Assembly (NCBI GenBank): GCA_958296125.1
Contig: OY282444.1
Coordinates: 3,815,623-3,879,622, forward strand
Length of the DNA stretch: 64,000 nucleotides
Reading direction: 5' to 3'
From: an uncultured Poribacteria bacterium
GTDB taxonomy: Bacteria > Poribacteria > WGA-4E > PCPOR2b
Positions 33,684-40,795 of the stretch are shown piece after piece. Each line of letters starts with the position of its first letter. The stretch's first letter is position 1. Below the pieces are notes generated by a model, which searched no databases, was not told the origin of the DNA, and worked only from the letters and a program-made list of their open reading frames with translations. Position numbers and translations under genes: made by a program.

Positions 33684-34727
33684 ATGTTACACTTCTTGCA
33701 TCGTTCAACACTGTTCCTCATACTACTCACGCTGGGGGTTACATGGATTGGGTGCACGAAAAGGATCCCTGCTGTGCAACCTGTCAACATACCGGATGCC
33801 AACCTCCGCTCTGTCATTGAGCGTGCCCTCGACAAGCCTGCGGGTGCCATAATCACAAACGCTGAGATGGCGACCTTGACGGACCTTGAAGGGGATGGGG
33901 ATGATATCCGCGAGCTGACCGGTCTTGAATTTGCAATCAATCTGACAGAACTGCACCTTAGGAATCACCAGCTATCGGACCTCTCGCCCCTTGCAGGATT
34001 AACTCATCTGGAATACCTGAGTATTAACGAGAGCGATGTATCAGACTTATCGCCTCTGGCAGAATTAACGAACCTGATAGAGCTGGATCTTTACGATAAC
34101 CAGATATCAGACCTATCGTCCCTCGCAGGATTAACAAATCTGGAACGGTTGGAACTTGCTGTTAATCGTATATCGGACCTGTCGCCTTTGGCAGGATTAG
34201 TGAATCTGAGGAGATTACAGCTTGCCAATAACGGTGTATCAGATCTATCGCCCTTGGTAAGATTAACCAATCTGAGGGAACTTTGGCTTATCAGTAACCG
34301 CGTCTCAGATCTATCGCCCTTGGCACAACTTTCCCAACTTGAAATCCTGTCTCTTGGTGCCAATGAGGTATCGGATCTATCGCCCCTAGCAAAATTAACC
34401 AATTTGGAAACGTTGGGACTTGGCTTCAACCGTGTATCGGACATATCACCACTGGCGGGATTAATAGCCCTAGAACAACTGAACCTTTTTAGAAACCACG
34501 TCTCGGATCTATCGCCCTTGATAGGGTCAGCCAATCTGAAAAAACTGGGGCTTGCCGGCAATGGTGTATCAGACCTCTCGCCTCTGCTAGAATTAGCCAA
34601 TCTGAAAGACCTAGATGTTCAAGGGAATACCCTGAACCCGAAAACAATCACCGTTGACGTACCAGTCCTCGAAGCCAACGGCGTTTTTGTCAGGCATTCG
34701 TATAGTCGTATAGATAAATCCCATTAA
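33684..34727 (+). CDS. Internalin-type leucine-rich-repeat lipoprotein
   Basis: A 347-residue protein with an N-terminal signal ending in a lipobox-like Trp-Ile-Gly-Cys (Cys24), followed by about 11 repeats of 22 residues built on Leu-Ser-Pro-Leu-x-x-Leu-x-x-Leu-x-x-Leu-x-Leu-x-x-Asn-x-Val-Ser-Asp. That is the SDS22/internalin-like LRR class, used for protein binding. The repeat DNA is itself highly repetitive. The frame is open another 39 codons upstream, but GGGAGGAA six bases before ATG 33684 and the signal peptide fix this start. It probably faces the cell surface or periplasm. Confidence 0.88.
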   Translation: MLHFLHRSTLFLILLTLGVTWIGCTKRIPAVQPVNIPDANLRSVIERALDKPAGAIITNAEMATLTDLEGDGDDIRELTGLEFAINLTELHLRNHQLSDLSPLAGLTHLEYLSINESDVSDLSPLAELTNLIELDLYDNQISDLSSLAGLTNLERLELAVNRISDLSPLAGLVNLRRLQLANNGVSDLSPLVRLTNLRELWLISNRVSDLSPLAQLSQLEILSLGANEVSDLSPLAKLTNLETLGLGFNRVSDISPLAGLIALEQLNLFRNHVSDLSPLIGSANLKKLGLAGNGVSDLSPLLELANLKDLDVQGNTLNPKTITVDVPVLEANGVFVRHSYSRIDKSH

Positions 34728-34851
34728 TCGGGGGAAATTATGTCCCACTTCTCGCGTTGTTCGGTATCGATCGTCGCATTTTCTCGAAAATCCGTTTAAT
34801 CCGCCATTCAGACACTCAGAATCTTTTTTGTCGATAATTTGTAAAAAAGAG

Positions 34852-34880
34852 TTGACAAACGCTTTGTAGCAATTTATAAT
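34852..34880 (+). promoter_or_regulatory. Consensus sigma70 promoter upstream of the iron genes
   Basis: TTGACA at 34852-34857 and TATAAT at 34875-34880 are both perfect consensus hexamers with a 17-base spacer, the strongest promoter I see in the window. Transcription would begin near 34887, 10 bases before the Fur-like box. Confidence 0.8.
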
Positions 34881-34896
34881 ACTACGAAACCTACAT

Positions 34897-34915
34897 GATA
34901 ATGAGTCTCATTTTC
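34897..34915. promoter_or_regulatory. Fur-like box
   Basis: The 19 bases GATAATGAGTCTCATTTTC match the classical Fur consensus (GATAATGATAATCATTATC) at 15 of 19 positions and contain the exact 13-base palindrome AATGAGTCTCATT. It sits directly at the start of the transcript of the consensus promoter, where binding would block initiation or early elongation. The downstream genes are imelysin, haem-oxidoreductase and related iron genes. Confidence 0.7.
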
Positions 34916-34934
34916 ATTTCATGAAGGTATCAAT

Positions 34935-34956
34935 CGGGCAAAGTATGCCCGTTTTT
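34935..34956 (+). terminator. Intrinsic terminator between promoter and porin gene
   Basis: CGGGCA at 34935-34940 pairs with TGCCCG at 34946-34951 around a 5-base loop and is followed by TTTTT. It lies between the promoter and the porin start, so a transcript from the 34.85 kb promoter would end after about 70 bases unless read-through or antitermination occurs. Confidence 0.6.
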
Positions 34957-34971
34957 ATTTAACATCATAGT

Positions 34972-34990
34972 GAAATTGAGACTCAATTTC
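34972..34990. promoter_or_regulatory. Second perfect 19-base palindrome before the porin gene
   Basis: GAAATTGAGACTCAATTTC is a perfect 9+1+9 palindrome, 19 bases before the porin start codon. It matches the Fur consensus at 13 of 19 positions and shares the GAG...CTC centre with the upstream box. It may be a second binding site for the same regulator or an mRNA hairpin close to the ribosome-binding site. Confidence 0.55.
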
Positions 34991-35009
34991 AATAATACGA
35001 GGGATAAAA

Positions 35010-36212
35010 TTGCGAATCTTCTGTTGTGTTCTGTTCCTATTTTCGATGGATCAGGTCGCACCGGCTGAATCTAAACGGTTGAGTGTCTCTGGCTATGGTG
35101 TAATCAACTACGCCAACTTCGATTGGCAGACCGATCCGGAGCGACGCGCCCAGATTGACGTTGAACGGCTTGTCATCGCGCCGAAGTTTCAGATGAGTGA
35201 GGTAATTCGGCTTGAAGCGGAGCTTGAGTTTGAGCACGGTGGGACCGGCACCACAATGGAGTTTGACAAATTCGAGGAGTTTGGCGAATTCGAGATGGAG
35301 ATCGAAAAAGGCGGCGAGGTCATCGTTGAGAAGCTTGCCGCGGTCTTTGAGATTCGCCCCACGGTTAGTCTCCGAATTGGTCACATCATCGTGCCGATTG
35401 GCTTGACTGCCAAGCGGCATCGCCCCCAACACTACTTCACAACCACCCGCCCCGAATCTGAATCAAACCTGATTCCAACCATCTGGCACGAAAATGGGAT
35501 TGAGCTATTTGGCAAAGCCGGCGCGCTCAGCTATCAGGCGCAAATCGTCAACGGCTTGGACTCCACCGGCTTCAGTTCGCGCCGCTGGATTGTCGGCGGT
35601 CATCAACTGCGGTTTGAGACCGCCAATGCTGAAGATTTCGCGCTCGTCGGTCGCGTTGATTATAAGGTCATGGCTGGAACAGTCCTCGGTATCTCCGGCT
35701 ACTACGGAGACAGCGCGGACAACCGCCCCAAACCGGATTTGCAAGTTGACACCACCGTTTCAATCCTCAACCTACACGGTTTTTACGAAGTCGGCGCGTT
35801 AAAGGTGCGGGGGTTGTTTCTGTACGGAACACTCGAAAATTCAGACCTTATCTCTAAAGCCAATCGGAATCTTTCAAATAAGCTGAACGTAAAGCGGACC
35901 CCTGTTGGCAGCCGCGCCTTCGGGGGATACCTCGAAATCGGTTACAATCTGCTTGCGTTCTTCAAATCATCCTTGAATACTGAAGCAGCACTCGATCTGT
36001 TCGTCCGTTACGACAACTACGATACGATGGCTGAGGTTGAGGGGGATATCTTTGATAATCCGCGTTGGGAACGGCAGACGTGGACATTTGGTGTCAATTA
36101 TCATCTACATCCCCAGCTTGTCTTTAAGGGACATTACTCTGCACGGAGGTTGGGCACCGAAGTTGATAACGAAGAAAACACCTTCGCGCTCGGCTTCGGA
36201 TTCCAATACTAA
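35010..36212 (+). CDS. Outer-membrane porin, iron-regulated
   Basis: A 400-residue protein with a signal peptide (residues 1-20), many amphipathic beta-strand segments and a C-terminal Phe-Gln-Tyr aromatic end, as in Gram-negative barrels of the phosphate-selective-porin-like class. TTG at 35010 with CGAGGGA 6 bases upstream is the start. It is the first gene after the Fur-like control region, and the imelysin gene is 136 bases downstream, so a role in metal passage across the outer membrane is likely. The substrate is not readable from the sequence. Confidence 0.7.
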   Translation: MRIFCCVLFLFSMDQVAPAESKRLSVSGYGVINYANFDWQTDPERRAQIDVERLVIAPKFQMSEVIRLEAELEFEHGGTGTTMEFDKFEEFGEFEMEIEKGGEVIVEKLAAVFEIRPTVSLRIGHIIVPIGLTAKRHRPQHYFTTTRPESESNLIPTIWHENGIELFGKAGALSYQAQIVNGLDSTGFSSRRWIVGGHQLRFETANAEDFALVGRVDYKVMAGTVLGISGYYGDSADNRPKPDLQVDTTVSILNLHGFYEVGALKVRGLFLYGTLENSDLISKANRNLSNKLNVKRTPVGSRAFGGYLEIGYNLLAFFKSSLNTEAALDLFVRYDNYDTMAEVEGDIFDNPRWERQTWTFGVNYHLHPQLVFKGHYSARRLGTEVDNEENTFALGFGFQY

Positions 36213-36225
36213 TGGGATCTACGCA

Positions 36226-36241
36226 GTGGCTCCGGAGCCAC
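36226..36241. repeat. Perfect 16-base palindrome between porin and imelysin genes
   Basis: GTGGCTCCGGAGCCAC is a perfect palindrome, followed at 36247-36278 by TCAGGG...CCCTGA, which can also pair. The gap thus holds a structured stretch that may affect mRNA stability between the two iron genes. No T run is present. Confidence 0.5.
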
Positions 36242-36348
36242 CTTGTCAGGGGAGTTCGGCGAGTTATTGCCACCCTGATAAGATTGGGCAACTACAGTCG
36301 GGACATAAGTCCTAACTAATTTAATTTTAAATCAAAAAGGAGGATCCA

Positions 36349-37470
36349 ATGAAATTCGACCGATACCTAACAAAATTCTATTGCTTTACCCTATCAACCC
36401 TTCTTGCTCTATCAATTTGCCTCATCGGTTGCGGCCTTGTCGGTTGTGGCAACGATGACGACGATGATGATGATGATGGTGCTGGAGGGTCAGCGTTTGA
36501 TGCAAGTACCACCTTGGACACCTTTGCCAACAAAGTTGTGCTCGCCACCTATACCGACTTGGACAACAAGGCGGGTGACTTACTGAGTGCTGTCAAAGTG
36601 TTGGCGGGAAATACGAACCAAGCCAGCTTGGGACAGGCGCAAGCTGCGTGGAAGGCAACGCGGAAACCGTGGGAACAGAGTGAGGCGTTCCTGTTCGGGC
36701 CCGTTGATACGCAAGGGCTCGACCCGGCACTCGATAGCTGGCCCGTCAATAAGGTTGACCTCAACGCGGTGCTTGCCAGTGGGCAGGCGTTGACTTCAGC
36801 GTCAATTGACGCGCTTGAGGACACGCTGAAAGGCTTTCACACTATAGAGTATCTCCTCTTCCGGGACGGCGATCAGCGAAAAGCTGCGGATATTATCCCG
36901 CGCGAACTTGAATACCTCGCCGCAACGACGGAGCATCTGAAATCAAAAACCGCTCAGTTGCGTAATGCGTGGGCTGCGTCCGGTGAAAATTACGCCGCGG
37001 AGGTCGCTGATGCTGGTATTTCGAGCACGATTTATAAATCACAGAAAGATGCAATGCAAGAAATGGTCAACGGCATGATTGTCATCGCCGATGAAGTTGC
37101 CAACGGCAAGATTTCGGACCCGTTAAATGAGCAGGACACAACGCTTGTCGAGTCACAGTTTAGCTTCAACTCGATTACCGACTTCCAAGACAATATCCGC
37201 GGTATTCAAAACGTCTACATGGGGAAATTCTCCGCAGATGGTCAGGGGCTTAACGAATTTGTGAACGGCAAGGCTGCCGATTTGGACGCGAGATTCCAAA
37301 CCGAAGTGCAGAGCGCTATAGACACCATCGGCGCGATTCCAGATCCCTTCCGTGATGCAATCATCGGCCAGCGTGATGCGGTCCAAGCAGCGATTGATGC
37401 GGTCAGCACGGTTCAGCAGACCCTCGAGAATGATATCTTGAAGTTGGTGTTAGACAGCAATTTCGATTAA
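36349..37470 (+). CDS. Imelysin family lipoprotein
   Basis: A 373-residue protein with a lipoprotein signal (Ser-Ile-Cys-Leu-Ile-Gly-Cys near residue 28) followed by an acidic stretch of eight Asp residues. The imelysin/EfeO-like GxHxxE motif is present as Gly-Phe-His-Thr-Ile-Glu near residue 162, in a helical domain that binds metal. Imelysins take part in iron acquisition in marine and pathogenic bacteria, often under Fur control. The neighbouring di-haem oxidoreductase is the usual partner. AAGGAGG lies 8 bases before ATG 36349. Confidence 0.88.
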   Translation: MKFDRYLTKFYCFTLSTLLALSICLIGCGLVGCGNDDDDDDDDGAGGSAFDASTTLDTFANKVVLATYTDLDNKAGDLLSAVKVLAGNTNQASLGQAQAAWKATRKPWEQSEAFLFGPVDTQGLDPALDSWPVNKVDLNAVLASGQALTSASIDALEDTLKGFHTIEYLLFRDGDQRKAADIIPRELEYLAATTEHLKSKTAQLRNAWAASGENYAAEVADAGISSTIYKSQKDAMQEMVNGMIVIADEVANGKISDPLNEQDTTLVESQFSFNSITDFQDNIRGIQNVYMGKFSADGQGLNEFVNGKAADLDARFQTEVQSAIDTIGAIPDPFRDAIIGQRDAVQAAIDAVSTVQQTLENDILKLVLDSNFD

Positions 37471-37490
37471 TGCAGGCTAGCGTATGACAG

Positions 37491-37526
37491 AGAGACCGAG
37501 TTTTCCCCAAAAACTTGGTCTCTTTG
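37491..37526 (+). terminator. Strong hairpin after the imelysin gene
   Basis: A 14-base stem (37491-37504 with 37510-37523, one G-T wobble) around a 5-base loop is followed by TTT. It lies 20 bases after the imelysin stop. It also falls inside the N-terminal extension that the di-haem gene would have if it started at 37484, which is another reason to start that gene at 37577. Confidence 0.55.
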
Positions 37527-37576
37527 CACTATTTCTTAATATGAACGAAACGAGATACCCGTTGACTGTGAAAATC

Positions 37577-38977
37577 ATGAAATTAAATCATTATCCATGC
37601 GTTCTATTCCTTATAATCTTATCTTGTGCCCTGATCGCCGCTTGTGATTCGGACAATCTGACCGATCCGGAGCAGATGGACGTTTTGGATAAGGGGCTTT
37701 CAGGCGGGGAGACGACAGTTTTTGACGCGACGAGCCATGCGTTTTCGACACCCGCCCCAAACCTTTCGGCAGACGGGCTCGCAAAGCACCTCGCCGGTGA
37801 TGTCGAGTTTGAAGCGGTGTTTGTCACGGTCCCGGCAGAAGTCAATCCGGGGCTTGGGCCCGTTTACAATAATATCTCGTGTATCAACTGCCATGCGCGA
37901 GATGGGCGGGGCCGCGCGCCGACATCGGGTGAAAAGCTTACATCAATGCTTTTCCGGGTGAGTCTTCCGAATCCGGAGGGTAATAACACACAAGGCCCTG
38001 TACCAGTTCCCGGTTTCGGGACACAACTCAATAATCGGGCGATCTTCGGTGTCCCCCCGGAGGGAACAGTAACGATTGATTATACCGAGGGCGAGCTCAC
38101 GACAAGCGACGGGGTGAAGGTGTATCTCCGCACGCCGAGCTACAGAATTGAAGGGGCGTATCAACCATTACCGGACGACGTTGAACTCTCGCCCCGCGTC
38201 GCCCCCGTTGTGTTTGGCTTAGGGCTACTCGAAGCGATACCTGAAGCGACCATCCTCGCCTTGGCAGACGAAGCCGATCAGGATGGCGATGGGATTTCAG
38301 GGAAGGCGAATTTCGTTTGGGATGTCCAAGAGAATAGGCAGAATCTCGGTCGATTCGGGTGGAAGGCAAATCAGCCGACACTGCTTCAACAAGTCGCTAG
38401 TGCCTACCACGACGACATAGGCATTACAACCTCGCTGTTGCCAAGAGAGAACTCGGCTGGGCAACCGCAACACGATGGGCGGAGGGACGACCCGGAACTC
38501 AGCGATGAAATTTTGGATGTGGTGACATTTTACGTCCAAACCCTTGCTGTCCCTGCCCGACGCGACCTCGACGATCCGATGGTTCAACGTGGCGAGCAAC
38601 TTTTTGATAGTGCGCGATGTTCTAGTTGTCATATCCCGACGTTGCGGACAGGGACGTTATCGGATGTGCCGGCGGTTTCTAACCAGACGATTCACCCTTA
38701 CACCGATCTGCTGCTGCACGACATGGGGCCGGGGTTAGCAGACGACCGCCCCGATTTTCTAGCGAGTGGCTCCGAGTGGCGCACACCGCCGCTGTGGGGT
38801 ATCGGGTTGCTCAAAGTGGTCAATGGACACACCAACCTTCTCCACGACGGTCGGGCGAGAGGTTTACTGGAGGCGATTCTGTGGCATGGTGGGGAAGCGG
38901 ATCAATCGCGTGAGGCGGTTCAGCAGATGTCCGCAAGCGACAGAGATGCCCTCATCGCTTTTCTGGAATCGTTGTAG
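37577..38977 (+). CDS. Di-haem oxidoreductase (DUF1111/thiol oxidoreductase-like)
   Basis: About 466 residues with a lipoprotein signal ending Leu-Ile-Ala-Ala-Cys. Two c-type haem motifs are visible: Cys-Ile-Asn-Cys-His near residue 103 and Cys-Ser-Ser-Cys-His near residue 355. The family is found with imelysin genes and is thought to oxidise or reduce iron or thiols at the outer membrane or in the periplasm. A Gly-Arg-Phe-Gly-Trp-Lys-Ala stretch is typical of the family. The frame is open further upstream, but the lipoprotein signal begins at ATG 37577. Confidence 0.88.
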   Translation: MKLNHYPCVLFLIILSCALIAACDSDNLTDPEQMDVLDKGLSGGETTVFDATSHAFSTPAPNLSADGLAKHLAGDVEFEAVFVTVPAEVNPGLGPVYNNISCINCHARDGRGRAPTSGEKLTSMLFRVSLPNPEGNNTQGPVPVPGFGTQLNNRAIFGVPPEGTVTIDYTEGELTTSDGVKVYLRTPSYRIEGAYQPLPDDVELSPRVAPVVFGLGLLEAIPEATILALADEADQDGDGISGKANFVWDVQENRQNLGRFGWKANQPTLLQQVASAYHDDIGITTSLLPRENSAGQPQHDGRRDDPELSDEILDVVTFYVQTLAVPARRDLDDPMVQRGEQLFDSARCSSCHIPTLRTGTLSDVPAVSNQTIHPYTDLLLHDMGPGLADDRPDFLASGSEWRTPPLWGIGLLKVVNGHTNLLHDGRARGLLEAILWHGGEADQSREAVQQMSASDRDALIAFLESL

Positions 38978-38993
38978 GGTATACGGGAGCAAG

Positions 38994-39491
38994 TTACGCT
39001 CCCGCTTCATCTTCATCTTCATCAGCAACAATCTGTTGCGCGAGGTAGTTTTGGATGCCCACTTGGTTAATCTGGTCAAGTTGAGCCTCTATCCAGTCAA
39101 TATGCTCCTCTTCATCTTGGAGGATGCGTTCAAGAAGATCTTCCGAACCGAAATCTTTGTGGGTATGGGCGAGTTGGATAAATTCATTGAGCCGCTCGAC
39201 CGCTTCTGTCTCAAGGGCGAGGTCGTTTACCATCATCTCTTCGACATTCGTGCCAATTTTAATCTCAAAATAGCGTGCCATGTTGGGCATGGCGTTGAGG
39301 TAGAGCACACGAGCGATGAGCTCTTCAGCGTGCTTCATCTCTCCGAGGGCATGTTCGCGTATCGCTTTATAGAGACGTTCATATCCCCAGTTCTCACAGA
39401 TTTCGGAATGGGCAAAATATTGGTTGATAGCAGTAAGTTCAGCAGTTAAAACGTCGTTAAGCACTTCAATAATTTCAGGATGTCCGTCCAC
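38994..39491 (-). CDS. bfr: Bacterioferritin
   Basis: A 165-residue ferritin-like protein. All ferroxidase ligands are at canonical positions: Glu18, Glu51, His54, Glu94, Glu127 and His130, and Met52, the haem ligand, is present. It stores iron as a mineral in a 24-subunit shell. The C-terminus is acidic. It is convergent with the imelysin/oxidoreductase genes and divergent from the Rieske gene, in the iron region, and probably uses a promoter in the 39492-39637 gap. Confidence 0.95.
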   Translation of the reverse strand: MDGHPEIIEVLNDVLTAELTAINQYFAHSEICENWGYERLYKAIREHALGEMKHAEELIARVLYLNAMPNMARYFEIKIGTNVEEMMVNDLALETEAVERLNEFIQLAHTHKDFGSEDLLERILQDEEEHIDWIEAQLDQINQVGIQNYLAQQIVADEDEDEAGA

Positions 39492-39637
39492 TGTTTTCTC
39501 CTTATGTTTGGAATTGGATGGAATTAATCACAACTGTATATAATGACGCTGTAGAAAGAGCGTTGGTTTACCCAACGCAACGCAAATCTCGGTTTCTCTC
39601 ACTCCTGTTTTTGATATGAACCAATTAGAGGAGGCTT

Positions 39638-40069
39638 ATGCTTGTGGCTTTACAAATTCAAGAAGTACAAAGACAAAGCGATCCGGGAGTCTCTCGATTC
39701 GTAAAAGCAGCCAAGACAGATGAAGTGAATCCCGGCACCTGTATTAGCGCGAAGTTGGAAGGTAATTTCATCGGCATCCACAACGTCAATGGGAAGTATT
39801 ACGCGGTGAACAACATCTGCCCCCATGTCGGTGGAGTTTTGCACGCGGGTCAATTAGAAAATGACGTTATTGTCTGCCCAATTCATCAATGGAAATTCGA
39901 TGTTAAAACGGGCAGGTGTATTTGGCCCGGAAAGTGTGGGATTGCGACCTATCCCGTGAAGGTTGACAGCGGATATATTTTTATTGATATCAACTCACCG
40001 AGCCAACCCATCCCCCATAACCCCATTCGCGTTTATCATACGAAGCCAAAACGGAGGGCAACACCGTGA
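39638..40069 (+). CDS. Rieske [2Fe-2S] ferredoxin-like protein
   Basis: A 143-residue protein with the Rieske ligands Cys-Pro-His (near residue 67) and Cys-Pro-Ile-His (near 87) in Asn-Ile-Cys-Pro-His-Val-Gly-Gly...Val-Cys-Pro-Ile-His-Gln-Trp-Lys-Phe. It resembles small ferredoxins that donate electrons to oxygenases, and NirD-like subunits. AGAGGAGG lies 6 bases before ATG. Its stop codon overlaps the GTG start of the following monooxygenase gene, so the two proteins likely work together. Confidence 0.88.
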   Translation: MLVALQIQEVQRQSDPGVSRFVKAAKTDEVNPGTCISAKLEGNFIGIHNVNGKYYAVNNICPHVGGVLHAGQLENDVIVCPIHQWKFDVKTGRCIWPGKCGIATYPVKVDSGYIFIDINSPSQPIPHNPIRVYHTKPKRRATP

Positions 40070-40422
40070 TAACTGTCGCAAATCGAATCTACGTTGCTTC
40101 CGAATATCAAGAAGCCTTTGAGGAACGTTTCCGCAATCGCGCTCGACTCATTGACGGGATGCCCGGCTTCATCTCCAATCAAGTGTTGCGTCCGGTCAAC
40201 GACGATGATCCCTACATCGTGTTTACGCTTTGGGAATCGCGGAAGGATTTTGAGAATTGGGTGGAGTCGGAGGAATTTCGCAAGGGACATGCCCAATCGG
40301 GAACGTTGCCCCAAGAGGCGTTCACGCAGTCGAACAAGCTAGAGCTTCATGAGGTATTCCTCGATTCCGCCCGACCTAACCTTGAGGAGGAGCCAGAAGG
40401 TGGACCGTTCAGGGTGCACTAG
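40066..40422 (+). CDS. IsdG/HmoB-like antibiotic-biosynthesis-type monooxygenase
   Basis: A 118-residue ferredoxin-fold protein. The three residues of IsdG haem-degrading enzymes appear at matching spacing: Asn6, Trp65 and His75, with the conserved Pro-Gly-Phe and Tyr-Ile-Val-Phe-Thr-Leu-Trp-Glu-Ser stretches. It probably cleaves haem or oxidises a small aromatic substrate. GTG at 40066 overlaps the upstream stop by 4 bases. Location beside bacterioferritin and a Rieske electron donor favours haem-iron release. Confidence 0.75.
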   Translation: MITVANRIYVASEYQEAFEERFRNRARLIDGMPGFISNQVLRPVNDDDPYIVFTLWESRKDFENWVESEEFRKGHAQSGTLPQEAFTQSNKLELHEVFLDSARPNLEEEPEGGPFRVH

Positions 40423-40465
40423 GGTGTATAATTCTGTTCGCTCCCCCTGGATTGACAAACCCAAA

Positions 40466-40491
40466 CGGACGGGAGTGGCATCGCCCGTCCG
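40466..40491. repeat. Perfect 8-base-stem hairpin after the monooxygenase gene
   Basis: CGGACGGG (40466-40473) pairs with CCCGTCCG (40484-40491) around a 10-base loop, 44 bases after the stop codon. There is no T run, so it may stabilise the 3' end rather than terminate. Confidence 0.4.
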
Positions 40492-40590
40492 AGTGCGATT
40501 CAGTGCACATCTATGTCACTAAACTCGACGGACTTGATGCGTTTTAATTGGTACATTTCCATAGTAGGTAGTAATTTGCCTTATTTTACC

Positions 40591-40619
40591 TTGATTTTAG
40601 TTTGTTTAAGGGGTAGAAT
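40591..40619 (+). promoter_or_regulatory. Promoter upstream of the structured leader
   Basis: TTGATT (40591-40596) and TAGAAT (40614-40619) with a 17-base spacer are identical hexamers to those of the SMP-30 promoter at 6752. A transcript would start near 40627 and carry a leader of about 170 bases. Confidence 0.5.
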
Positions 40620-40642
40620 AGGTTTAGTGTGTTTTGATTACA

Positions 40643-40776
40643 GTTCGCCCGGGGATTGACTCCGGTGGCGAACATTTTCGCCTCCGCAAATTCATGAAGT
40701 TAGAAGGGGTCGATAATGTAACTCCGAGGATTTGCGGATCAGCTAGAAAAGCAGCGTCGTTTTTCGCCTGCTTTTC
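40643..40776 (+). ncRNA. Structured leader RNA of unknown class
   Basis: Three helices can form in sequence. The first pairs 40643-40649 with 40667-40673 (seven bases, extended by five more inside). The second is a perfect 9-base pairing of 40683-40691 with 40730-40738 enclosing a 38-base loop that holds a further AGTTA/TAACT pairing. The third is a perfect 9-base pairing of 40746-40754 with 40768-40776, ending just before the AGGAGG ribosome site of the porin gene. I could not match it to a riboswitch class that I know. Whether it senses a ligand is unknown. Confidence 0.5.
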
Positions 40777-40795
40777 AAAGATAGGAGGCCATTGT

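Noticed and set aside
38766-39449. 227-codon plus-strand frame spanning the end of the di-haem gene and antisense to bacterioferritin
   Set aside because: Bacterioferritin has all ferroxidase and haem residues in place, so the opposing frame is a shadow.
40643-40776. Known riboswitch class (SAH, TPP, cobalamin, c-di-GMP or similar)
   Set aside because: I compared the visible motifs with the consensus of these classes from memory and found no convincing match, so the leader is listed as unknown.
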